A DNA stretch of 64,000 nucleotides, taken from NCBI RefSeq assembly GCF_001277295.1, contig NZ_CP011456.1, positions 4,654,001 to 4,718,000 on the forward strand, read 5' to 3'. How positions within the stretch are numbered: the first letter of the stretch is position 1; each line of letters starts with the position of its first letter. This document shows positions 51,471 to 58,787 of this stretch, one piece after another. The position numbers were made by a program, and so were the translations under genes. The notes beneath the pieces are model-generated. The model had not been told where the DNA came from. It did no database searches and saw nothing but the letters and a program-made list of their open reading frames with translations. The stretch is from Anabaena sp. WA102 (GTDB taxonomy: Bacteria; Cyanobacteriota; Cyanobacteriia; Cyanobacteriales; Nostocaceae).

Positions 51471-53369
51471 ATGAGCCAAATTACTATTCAGTGTCGTTTA
51501 GTAGCCAGTGAATCTACCCGTCAACAGCTATGGCAGTTGACGGCAGAGAAAAACACGCCACTGATTAACGAACTACTGAGTCAAATTGGTAAACACCCAG
51601 AATTTGAAACATGGCGACAACAAGGTAAACACCCCACAGGTATAGTCAAAGAACTCTGTGAACCCTTGAAAACTGATCCGCGCTTCATCGGGCAACCTGC
51701 AAGGTTTTACACCAGTGCCACAGCATCAGTAAACTATATTTATAAATCCTGGTTTGCCTTAATGAAGCGGTTTCAGTCCCAACTAGACGGCAAACTGCGC
51801 TGGTTAGAAATGCTCAATAGTGATACTGAATTAGTAGAAGCCAGTGGAGTCTCCTTGGATATACTTCAGACTAAATCTGCCGAAATTTTGGCTCAATTTG
51901 CTCCCCAAAATCCTGCTGAAACTCAACCAGCGAAAGGTAAAAAAGGGAAAAAATCTCCAAATTCAGATAGCGATCGCAATTTATCAAAAAACTTATTCGA
52001 CGGTTACAGTAATACAGAAGATAATTTAACTCGTTGTGCTATTAGTTATTTACTCAAAAATGGCTGTAAAATTAGCAATAAAGCAGAAAACACCGATAAA
52101 TTCGCTCAACGTCGCCACAAAGTAGAAATCCAAATTCAACGTCTCACAGAAAAATTAGCCGCTCGAATTCCCAAAGGACGAGATTTAACCGACACCATAA
52201 GATTAGAAACTCTTTTTAATGCCACTCAGACCGTCCCTGAAAATGAAACAGAGGCGAAATTCTGGCAAAACATTCTGTTAAGAAAATCCAGTCAAGTGCC
52301 GTTTCCAGTCGCTTATGAAACCAACGAAGATATGACTTGGTTGAAAAATCAGTTTGGACGTATCTGTGTAAAATTTAATGGTTTAAGTGAGCATACATTT
52401 CAAATTTATTGTGATTCTCGCCAACTGCACTGGTTTCAACGCTTCCTAGAAGATCAACAAATTAAGAAAGATAGTAAAAATCAACATTCTAGTGCCTTAT
52501 TTACTCTGCGTAGTGGTCGTATCTCTTGGCAGGAAGAAGAAGACAAAGGAGAACCCTGGGATGTTAACCATTTAACCCTTTATTGTTCTGTATATACTCG
52601 TCTGTGGACAGAAGAAGGAACAAACTTAGTCAAAGAAGAAAAAGCCGAAGAAATTGCCAAAACCATCACCCAGACAAAAGCCAAAGGTGATCTAAATGAT
52701 AAACAACAGGCACATCTCAAACGCAAAAATTCCTCTCTAGCCAGAATTAATAACCCCTTCCCTCGTCCAAGTCAACCTTTATATAAAGGACAATCTCATA
52801 TTTTAGTTGGTGTGAGTTTAGGTTTGGAAAACCCTGCCACAATTGCAGTTGTAGATGGTACAACTGGAAAAGTTTTGACATATCGCAACATTAAACAACT
52901 ACTTGGTGAAAATTACAAACTACTCAATAGACAACAACAACAAAAACACCTATTATGCCACCAACGCCATATCGCTCAAAGGATGTCAGCACCAAATCAA
53001 TTTGGCGATTCAGAGTTAGGAGAGTATATAGATAGATTACTAGCAAAAGAAATTATTGCACTTGCCCAAACATATAAAGCTGGCAGTATTGTTATCCCAA
53101 AGTTGGGAGATATGCGAGAGCAAATTCAGAGTGAAATTCAATCTAAAGCAGAACAAAAATCAGATATAATAGAAGTTCAAAAAAAATATGCCAAACAATA
53201 CCGAGTTAGTGTCCATCAATGGAGCTACGGTAGATTAATTGCCAATATTCAAAGTCAGGCAAATAAAGCAGGAATCGCTATAGAGGAGGGAAAACAACCA
53301 ATTCGAGCGAGTCCACAGGAGAAAGCCAAAGAATTAGCGATAAGTGCCTATCAATCCCGAAAAGCCTGA
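51471..53369 (+). CDS. cas12k: Cas12k, type V-K CRISPR effector
   Basis: A 632-residue protein, about the length of ShCas12k. From memory the similarity runs end to end: MSQITIQCRLVASESTRQQL, LNTPLINELL-like start, LKTDPRFIGQPARFY, YIYKSWFALMKRFQ, LDGKLRWLEMLNSD, AISYLLKNGCKI, VEIQIQRLTEKL, LHWFQRFLEDQQ, RPSQPLYKGQSHILVGVSLG and GSIVIPKLGDMRE. The RuvC-like domain lacks catalytic acidic residues (GVSLGLENPATIAVVD), as in all Cas12k, so it binds but does not cut DNA. Its usual partners are TnsC and TniQ for guided insertion; TnsC is missing and TniQ is truncated. The gene has no stop or frameshift. Confidence 0.95.
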   Translation: MSQITIQCRLVASESTRQQLWQLTAEKNTPLINELLSQIGKHPEFETWRQQGKHPTGIVKELCEPLKTDPRFIGQPARFYTSATASVNYIYKSWFALMKRFQSQLDGKLRWLEMLNSDTELVEASGVSLDILQTKSAEILAQFAPQNPAETQPAKGKKGKKSPNSDSDRNLSKNLFDGYSNTEDNLTRCAISYLLKNGCKISNKAENTDKFAQRRHKVEIQIQRLTEKLAARIPKGRDLTDTIRLETLFNATQTVPENETEAKFWQNILLRKSSQVPFPVAYETNEDMTWLKNQFGRICVKFNGLSEHTFQIYCDSRQLHWFQRFLEDQQIKKDSKNQHSSALFTLRSGRISWQEEEDKGEPWDVNHLTLYCSVYTRLWTEEGTNLVKEEKAEEIAKTITQTKAKGDLNDKQQAHLKRKNSSLARINNPFPRPSQPLYKGQSHILVGVSLGLENPATIAVVDGTTGKVLTYRNIKQLLGENYKLLNRQQQQKHLLCHQRHIAQRMSAPNQFGDSELGEYIDRLLAKEIIALAQTYKAGSIVIPKLGDMREQIQSEIQSKAEQKSDIIEVQKKYAKQYRVSVHQWSYGRLIANIQSQANKAGIAIEEGKQPIRASPQEKAKELAISAYQSRKA

Positions 53370-53410
53370 TTGACAAAATACCGAACCTTGATAATAGAAT
53401 AGGAAATAAC

Positions 53411-53422
53411 AATAGCGCCGCA
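53411..53422 (+). pseudogene. tracrRNA remnant
   Basis: AATAGCGCCGCA, 41 bp after the cas12k stop, equals the first bases of V-K tracrRNAs (ShCAST starts ATATTAATAGCGCCGCA). It is followed directly by the end of a CRISPR repeat (GGGTTGAAAG). About 200 nt of tracrRNA with the anti-repeat should lie between them and are not here. Confidence 0.75.
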
Positions 53423-53577
53423 GGGTTGAAAGCTTCGTAATTGTCCAGCGGTGGACGATTATTCCCGGTTTCAACACCCCTCCCGGAGTGGGGCGGGTTG
53501 AAAGTCCGCAGATTGGAAAGAATATGAACAGGACTATTCCGTTTCAACACCCCTCCCGGAGTGGGGCGGGTTGAAAG
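53423..53577 (+). CRISPR. Short type V-K CRISPR array
   Basis: Two complete 37-bp repeats (53468-53504 and 53541-53577) are identical. They begin GTTTCAACACCCCTCCCGG and end GGGCGGGTTGAAAG. A truncated repeat end is at 53423-53432. Spacers: 53433-53467 (35 nt) and 53505-53540 (36 nt). A further spacer-like stretch follows to 53606. Repeat length and ends match V-K arrays. Confidence 0.9.
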
Positions 53578-53606
53578 ACCTTTATGCAGGCATATAAAAC
53601 ATTTTA

Positions 53607-53636
53607 GGTGGGTTGAAAGGCGCACTTCGTTCGGGA
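53607..53636 (+). ncRNA. Delocalised CRISPR guide targeting tRNA-Pro
   Basis: A repeat end GGTGGGTTGAAAG (53607-53619) is followed by GCGCACTTCGTTCGGGA (53620-53636). The 17 nt match the minus strand of the tRNA-Pro gene exactly (53966 down to 53950). The next base differs. Short spacers of this type have been described as the homing guides of V-K CASTs. Confidence 0.88.
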
Positions 53637-53645
53637 TTTTCCGTA

Positions 53646-53756
53646 AGAGACTTCCAAATAAAAAAATGTCCCAAAACTGATGCAGAAATTCTCTCTCTGT
53701 GTACTCTGTGCCTCTGTGGTTCGTTTCTTAGGATAATTTATTTCTTGGAAGTCTCT
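53646..53756. mobile_element. MITE family C, copy 2
   Basis: Ends AGAGACTTCCAAATAAAAAA and TTTCTTGGAAGTCTCT with the CTCTGTGCCTCTGTGGTTCG interior. It lies between the tRNA-directed guide and the CAST end. Confidence 0.75.
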
Positions 53757-53827
53757 AACTGAAGCAATACCAATAAATAAAAGCTATTATTGTAACAGCT
53801 TCCAATGCCAATACACGATGATGATTA

Positions 53828-53907
53828 GGTAATTTGGCAACGCGGACAGTAATTTGGCAAGACGGACACCAATTTGTCAACGCGGTCAAATAATCTGGCA
53901 AGTGACA
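53828..53907. repeat. CAST end on the CRISPR side, with TnsB-type binding repeats
   Basis: Read on the minus strand from 53907: terminal TGTCACTTGCCAGATTATTT, then TTGACAAATTGGTGTCCGTC, TTGCCAAATTACTGTCCGCG and TTGCCAAATTACC. Units recur about every 20 bp. The first 20 bases match the other end at 44901 with three differences. Confidence 0.85.
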
Positions 53908-53914
53908 ACAACAA

Positions 53915-53988
53915 TCGGGATGACTGGATTCGAACCAGCGGCCCCTTCGTCCCGAACGAAGTGCGCTACCAAGCTGCGCCACATCCCG
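53915..53988 (-). tRNA. tRNA-Pro (CGG)
   Basis: A complete 74-nt cloverleaf on the minus strand. Acceptor CGGGATG pairs with CATCCCG, discriminator A. D stem GCGC/GCGC, anticodon stem CTTCG/CGAAG with loop TTCGGGA (anticodon CGG), T stem GCTGG/CCAGT with loop TTCGAAT. No CCA is encoded. It is the target of the CAST guide; the protospacer is 53950-53966 with the GTA PAM at 53967-53969 (minus strand). Confidence 0.95.
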
Positions 53989-54164
53989 CCACAAAAGCGG
54001 AAAATACGGTTTTGGGGAGATCCCAAGTAGAGCAATTTTCCAAAAAAATGGCAATCTAACTCTACAGTACCACAATCAGTACAAAATAACAAACTTTTTC
54101 TCTTCTACAAAGGTCTTTGCTTGCTACCATAAGATTTGTATAACTAAAATGGTAAAAGTAGACT

Positions 54165-55034
54165 GTGACTGTAAAACCAGACTGGTTGAGAGTGAAAGCA
54201 CCTCAATGGGAGCGTGTTGGTAACGTTAAGGAGATTTTACGGGATTTAGCCCTGAATACTGTTTGCGAAGAAGCTTCCTGTCCCAATATTGGGGAATGCT
54301 TTAACGCGGGTACTGCCACATTTCTGATTATGGGTCCAGCTTGCACCAGGGCTTGTCCTTATTGTGATATTGACTTTGAAAAGAAACCCCAAGCATTAGA
54401 TCCCACCGAACCCACAAGACTAGCGAAAGCAGTGGAACGGATGCAGCTTAATCACGTCGTGATTACTTCCGTCAACCGAGATGATTTACCAGATGGTGGT
54501 GCATCTCAGTTTGTTCACTGTATTAATGCTATTCATGAAGTTTCGCCTCATACTACTATTGAAGTATTAATTCCCGATTTATGCGGTAATTGGCAAGCTT
54601 TAGAAATAATTCTGCAAGGGAAACCAGAAGTAATTAACCACAATACAGAAACCATTCCTCGCTTGTATCGCCGTGTGCGTCCCCAGGGAGATTATGAGCG
54701 GACAATGGAATTATTACAACGTTCTCGCCAAATTTCTCCCAGCACTTACACTAAATCTGGTATCATGGTCGGCTTAGGTGAAACAGATGCGGAAATTCGC
54801 CAAGTTATGGAAGACCTACGAAAAGTAGATTGTGATATTTTGACAATTGGGCAATATCTCCAACCCAGTCAAAAACACTTACAAGTATCTAACTTCGTAA
54901 CACCAGAACAATTTGCAGCATGGCAAACTTTTGGCGAAGAACTAGGATTTTTACAAGTTGTTTCTTCACCATTGACAAGAAGCTCCTATCATGCAGAGCA
55001 AGTCAGAGAATTAATGAAACGTTATCCCAGATAG
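54165..55034 (+). CDS. lipA: Lipoyl synthase LipA
   Basis: A 289-residue radical-SAM enzyme that inserts two sulphur atoms into octanoyl groups on lipoyl-dependent complexes. Both cluster motifs are present: the auxiliary cluster CEEASCPNIGEC (about residues 34-45) and the SAM cluster CTRACPYC (about 60-67). GLGETDAEI, GQYLQPSQKHL and the C-terminal RSSYHAEQV (the third-ligand Ser region) are kept. The start is GTG 54165. gpsA follows 27 bp after the stop on the same strand. Confidence 0.94.
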   Translation: MTVKPDWLRVKAPQWERVGNVKEILRDLALNTVCEEASCPNIGECFNAGTATFLIMGPACTRACPYCDIDFEKKPQALDPTEPTRLAKAVERMQLNHVVITSVNRDDLPDGGASQFVHCINAIHEVSPHTTIEVLIPDLCGNWQALEIILQGKPEVINHNTETIPRLYRRVRPQGDYERTMELLQRSRQISPSTYTKSGIMVGLGETDAEIRQVMEDLRKVDCDILTIGQYLQPSQKHLQVSNFVTPEQFAAWQTFGEELGFLQVVSSPLTRSSYHAEQVRELMKRYPR

Positions 55035-55061
55035 TCAGTTGTCAGTTGTTATTTTACCCTA

Positions 55062-56033
55062 ATGACCAATTCCAAAATCCAAAATTTAAAATCTGTCGTT
55101 ATTCTTGGTGGGGGTGCTTGGGGTACAGCCTTGGCTAAATTAGCAGCAATTAATGGTAATCAGGTGCATTTATGGTCACGTTCTGACTCGCAACCTCTAG
55201 AAAAAGTATTAGAGGATAAAAATGCTCAAGTTATCTTGTCGGCTATTTCCATGAAAGGGGTGAGAGATGTGGCTTCTATGGTGCAGTCTTGTCCCTTATC
55301 TTCACAAACAATCTTTGTGACTGCAACTAAGGGACTAGAACCACATACTACGTCTACACCGTCGCAAATTTGGCAAGCAGCTTTTCCTAATTCTCCTGTT
55401 GTGGTTTTATCAGGTCCGAATTTGTCTCAGGAAATTGCCCAGGAATTACCAGCAGCAACGGTAGTAGCGAGTAAAAATACTAATGCTGCCCAAACAGTCC
55501 AATTGGTATTTTCCTCCAGTCGCTTTCGTGTTTATACTAACCCTGACCCTGTGGGCGTAGAATTAGGGGGAACACTGAAAAATGTGATAGCGATCGCCGC
55601 AGGTGTATGTGATGGGTTACACTTAGGAACGAATGCCAAAGCTGCCTTAGTCACTCGTGGCTTAACCGAAATGGTACGAATAGGTCAGACTTTAGGCGCA
55701 AAAACGGAAACATTTTATGGATTATCCGGTCTAGGGGACTTATTAGCAACCTGCAACAGCCCGTTAAGTCGCAATTATCAAGTTGGTTATCAATTAGCCA
55801 ATGGAAAAACGTTGCCAGGAGTTATGGCAAATCTTCCAGGCACAGCCGAAGGTGTGAACACTTGTCGGGTATTAATGGAAATCGCCCAACAACAAGGCAT
55901 TGCTATTCCCATTACCGAGCAAGTTTACCAACTGCTGGAAGGAGAAGTTACACCAAGACTTGCATTAGATAAACTGATGTTACGAGACATCAAGCCCGAA
56001 TTTGATAATTTTCCTACAGAACAAATATGGTAA
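55062..56033 (+). CDS. gpsA: NAD(P)-dependent glycerol-3-phosphate dehydrogenase GpsA
   Basis: A 323-residue enzyme that reduces dihydroxyacetone phosphate to sn-glycerol 3-phosphate for phospholipid synthesis. The Rossmann motif VVILGGGAWGTALAKLAA (about residues 10-27) is at the start. VVLSGPNLSQEIA and GVELGGTLKNVIAIAAG (with the catalytic-type Lys) follow, then TRGLTEMVRIG and FYGLSGLGDLLATCNSPLSR. The N-terminal ten residues (MTNSKIQNLK) look like an extension. It probably forms an operon with lipA, 27 bp apart. Confidence 0.94.
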   Translation: MTNSKIQNLKSVVILGGGAWGTALAKLAAINGNQVHLWSRSDSQPLEKVLEDKNAQVILSAISMKGVRDVASMVQSCPLSSQTIFVTATKGLEPHTTSTPSQIWQAAFPNSPVVVLSGPNLSQEIAQELPAATVVASKNTNAAQTVQLVFSSSRFRVYTNPDPVGVELGGTLKNVIAIAAGVCDGLHLGTNAKAALVTRGLTEMVRIGQTLGAKTETFYGLSGLGDLLATCNSPLSRNYQVGYQLANGKTLPGVMANLPGTAEGVNTCRVLMEIAQQQGIAIPITEQVYQLLEGEVTPRLALDKLMLRDIKPEFDNFPTEQIW

Positions 56034-56581
56034 ATAGGGGGAGAAATGCTGATAGTGTAAGGTGTGCAATTGAAATTAAACGATTACCGCAAAATCCCTG
56101 GAAGAAATTTATCAAATTGTCAGGAAATTACTTTTTGAGTGATGTAAATATGACTATGTAGTTTATAAACATCATCACAACTAAATGTATGTTAATAAAC
56201 AGTTAAAAAAATAACCGTCAATATCTTTAAACATGGTAATATTGACTAGGTAACTCCTAATGGAAACTCTGACTGAAGATTTGCAGAGCTATTTATTCAA
56301 TTACACAACTACTAGTAACGAACAACTCATTAAGAATGTATTTTTCTAACCTAGTACACTGTGGTGAAAATAACTATCCAGTTAAAACAGTCCAAAAGCT
56401 GATAAATTAAGTTTTCTTCTCTTCGACATCTTTGGACTAGTACAAAGTTTTGCAAAGAATTGTACATTGAAGCCCAAACTATGTTATTTCATGACGAAAT
56501 TACGGAATAGCAACAGTTGATTAGCTGACCGTAATTTTAGCTGACCGTAATCTATTGTTAACTGGAGCCATTTGAGACATC
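56034..56581. other. Upstream region of sigC
   Basis: 548 bp without a gene. It is AT-rich, with ATAACTAT-type stretches and TAGCTGACCGTAAT occurring twice near 56521-56552 (GCTGACCGTAATTTTAGCTG). I looked for NtcA sites of GTA-N8-TAC type and did not find a convincing one. The promoter of sigC should lie here. Confidence 0.5.
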
Positions 56582-57814
56582 ATGCCAGCAACATCTTTTT
56601 ATAAAAATGCCGCCCAGGAAGGGCAAAATCCTAGTTCACCCTTGGATATTGAAATCAATAATGATGATTTGCCAGATTTAGATATGGCTGCTGTTGAGTC
56701 AGACTTAGCCTTAGCCGCGCAAACTAGCCGACGTAGCACAGACTTGGTACGCCTCTATCTGCAAGAAATTGGTCGAGTCCGCTTATTAGGACGAGATGAG
56801 GAAGTTGCTGAAGCCCAAAAAGTACAGCGATATTTACGGATGCGGTTATTGCTTGGTGCTGCTGCCACTGAGGGAGACGCTGTAATTGCCCCTTATGCCC
56901 GGTTAATGGAGGTACAGGAGCGGTTGACATCAGAACTAGGACACCGCCCTTCTTTGGAACGGTGGGCGACTACTGCGGGGATAAATTTACCTGATCTTAA
57001 GCCGACTTTAGCCAATGGGAAAAGACGCTGGGCGGAAATTGCTAATTTAACAGTTGAAGAACTAGAACAAGTTCAAACTCAAGGACTACAAGCCAAATCC
57101 CACATGATTAAGGCGAATTTGCGTTTGGTGGTATCTGTTGCCAAAAAGTACCAAAATCGGGGTTTGGAATTGTTAGATTTGGTGCAAGAAGGGACTTTAG
57201 GTTTAGAACGAGCAGTTGAGAAGTTTGATCCTACAAAGGGTTATCGTTTTAGTACCTATGCTTACTGGTGGATTCGTCAGGGTATTACCAGGGCGATCGC
57301 TACTTCTAGCCGCACTATTCGCCTACCTGTCCATATTACCGAAAAGCTCAACAAAATTAAAAAGGCGCAACGGAAAATTGCCCAAGAAAAAGGTCGCACT
57401 CCGACTTTAGAAGACCTAGCCATTGAGTTGGATATGACAGCTATCCAAGTCCGGGAAGTGCTATTGAGAGTTCCTCGGTCTGTGTCTTTGGAAACGAAGG
57501 TAGGGAAGGATAAAGATACTGAATTAGGAGAATTACTGGAGACTGATACGATTACGCCAGAGGAGATGTTAATGCGAGAATCTTTACATAAGGATTTGCA
57601 TAATCTTCTTGATGATTTAACCAGTCGAGAACGGGATGTTATTTCGATGCGCTTTGGCTTGTCCGATGGTCATGCCTACTCTTTAGCAGAAATCGGTCGC
57701 GCCCTTGATTTATCACGGGAAAGGGTCAGACAAATTGAATCCAAGGCTTTACAAAAACTTCGCCAACCTAAACGTCGTAACCTAGTCCGCGACTATCTAG
57801 AGTCGTTAAGTTAG
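56582..57814 (+). CDS. sigC: Group 2 sigma factor SigC
   Basis: A 410-residue sigma-70 factor. Region 1.2 begins TDLVRLYLQEIGRVRLLGRD (about 53-72); region 2 has HMIKANLRLVVSVAKKYQNR, GLELLDLVQEGTLGLERAVE and KGYRFSTYAYWWIRQGI; region 4 has LTSRERDVISMRFGL and SLAEIGRALDLSRERVRQIE. The start MPATSFYKNA and the end NLVRDYLESLS match what I recall of Anabaena SigC (all1692). SigC of Anabaena is linked to heterocyst/nitrogen-stress expression. Codon use is standard. The furA gene follows downstream on the same strand, after a long heptamer array. Confidence 0.85.
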   Translation: MPATSFYKNAAQEGQNPSSPLDIEINNDDLPDLDMAAVESDLALAAQTSRRSTDLVRLYLQEIGRVRLLGRDEEVAEAQKVQRYLRMRLLLGAAATEGDAVIAPYARLMEVQERLTSELGHRPSLERWATTAGINLPDLKPTLANGKRRWAEIANLTVEELEQVQTQGLQAKSHMIKANLRLVVSVAKKYQNRGLELLDLVQEGTLGLERAVEKFDPTKGYRFSTYAYWWIRQGITRAIATSSRTIRLPVHITEKLNKIKKAQRKIAQEKGRTPTLEDLAIELDMTAIQVREVLLRVPRSVSLETKVGKDKDTELGELLETDTITPEEMLMRESLHKDLHNLLDDLTSRERDVISMRFGLSDGHAYSLAEIGRALDLSRERVRQIESKALQKLRQPKRRNLVRDYLESLS

Positions 57815-58038
57815 AAGGTAAGAGGCAAGAGGCAAGAGGCAAGAGGTAAGAGGCAAGAGGCAAGAGGCAAGAGGCAAGAGGCAAGAGGCAAGAGGCAAGA
57901 GGCAAGAGGCAAGAGGCAAGAGGTAAGAGGCAAGAGGCAAGAGGCAAGAGGCAAGAGGCAAGAGGCAAGAGGCAAGAGGCAAGAGGCAAGAGGCAAGAGG
58001 CAAGAGGCAAGAGGCAAGAGGCAAGAGGCAAGAGGCAA
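57813..58038. repeat. Long heptamer array (GGCAAGA)n
   Basis: About 32 copies of the 7-bp unit GGCAAGA, with a few GGTAAGA variants, lie directly after the sigC stop codon (TTAGAAGGTAAGAGGC). All three minus frames are open across it because the unit length is not a multiple of three, but the peptides are repetitive and not real. It occupies most of the sigC-furA gap. Confidence 0.95.
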
Positions 58039-58103
58039 ATATTCTCAATAAGCAATGATTGTTGCAAATCAAGCCAAATATTTGTTATATTCTCAATTAA
58101 TGA
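58037..58103. promoter_or_regulatory. Candidate FurA boxes upstream of furA
   Basis: AAATATTCTCAATAAGCA (58037-58054) and TATATTCTCAATTAATGA (58086-58103) resemble the described Anabaena FurA box with core ATTCTCAATAA. A third TTGAGAAAAT half-site follows near 58110. They fit the known autoregulation of furA. Confidence 0.6.
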
Positions 58104-58124
58104 GCTTTGTTGAGAAAATTTAGT

Positions 58125-58580
58125 ATGACTGTCTACACAACTGGTTCACTTAAAGCAGAGTTAAACGACCGTGGCTGGCGTTTAACTCCACAGCGCGAAA
58201 CAATTCTACATATTTTTCAGGAACTCCCGCAAGGTGAACATTTAAGTGCAGAGGACCTATATCATCGTTTAGAAACTGATGGTGAAGGGATTAGTTTATC
58301 AACTATTTATCGCACTTTAAAGTTAATGGCGAGAATGGGGATTTTACGGGAGTTGGAATTGGGTGAAGGGCATAAACATTATGAAATTAATCAGCCTTAT
58401 CCCCATCACCATCATCACCTCATTTGTGTTCGCTGTAATTCGACTATTGAGTTTAAGAATGACTCAGTTTTAAAGATTGGCGGAAAAACAGCGCAAAAAG
58501 AGGGGTTTCATTTATTAGATTGTCAAATGACAATCCATGCCGTGTGTCCTAAGTGTCAAAGAGCGCTGATGCCAATTTAA
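58125..58580 (+). CDS. furA: Ferric uptake regulator FurA
   Basis: A 151-residue Fur protein, begun at ATG 58125 (MTVYTTGSLKAELNDRGWRL); an upstream TTG would add six codons. The DNA-binding wing domain covers 1-85 (GISLSTIYRTLKLMARMGIL). The metal sites are the His cluster HHHHHLICVRC (about 90-100), the CxxC pairs CVRCN and CPKC near the end, and EFKND. Sequence and position beside sigC match FurA (all1691) of Anabaena as I recall it. It represses iron-uptake genes when Fe(II) is present. Confidence 0.92.
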   Translation: MTVYTTGSLKAELNDRGWRLTPQRETILHIFQELPQGEHLSAEDLYHRLETDGEGISLSTIYRTLKLMARMGILRELELGEGHKHYEINQPYPHHHHHLICVRCNSTIEFKNDSVLKIGGKTAQKEGFHLLDCQMTIHAVCPKCQRALMPI

Positions 58581-58620
58581 TAACTAAGGCAAGAGGCAAA
58601 AGGTAAGAGTAATTACCAAT

Positions 58621-58726
58621 TACTAGTACAGCACGGCGTAAATAAACCAACCATTTCCAAAAGCCAAAAAGCCTATGCAGTCTTAATTTTGACTTTTGAC
58701 TTTTGACTTCCATTCTGCGGTACTAG
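58621..58726. mobile_element. MITE family G, copy 2
   Basis: Ends TACTAGTACAGCACGGCG and CATTCTGCGGTACTAG, interior with TTTTGACTTTTGACTTTTG. It lies between the convergent furA and peptidoglycan-binding genes. Confidence 0.6.
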
Positions 58727-58787
58727 CCCAAAATTTGGAGGATGAATCAAGTCGTGGGGAATCTGATGATTTGGAGAAAGCGGGGGA

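Larger units (their letters stand above)
44901..53907. mobile_element. Decayed type V-K CRISPR-associated transposon (CAST)
   Basis: Termini are inverted repeats: TGTCGCTTGCCAGATTAAAT at 44901 and, on the minus strand from 53907, TGTCACTTGCCAGATTATTT. Both ends carry further TnsB-type sites. Inside are a tnsB/tniQ chimera, cargo, cvkR, cas12k, a CRISPR array and a tRNA-targeting guide. tnsC is missing. The neighbouring tRNA-Pro is the matching target, with the terminus about 60 bp from the PAM. No 5-bp target duplication is evident (ACTAA left, CAACA right). At about 9.0 kb it is much smaller than intact V-K elements. Confidence 0.88.

Noticed and set aside
51471..53369. Cas12k as a DNA-cutting nuclease
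   Set aside because: The RuvC-like positions lack acidic catalytic residues (GVSLGLE), as expected for the V-K effector, so no cutting is predicted.
53755..54092. Open frames over the tRNA-Pro region on both strands
   Set aside because: They cross the tRNA gene and the CAST end repeats; no start signal or domain supports them.
57768..58072. Three long overlapping frames rich in Leu, Ala, Ser and Cys on the minus strand
   Set aside because: They are translations of the (GGCAAGA)n array in all three frames; an artefact of a 7-bp period.
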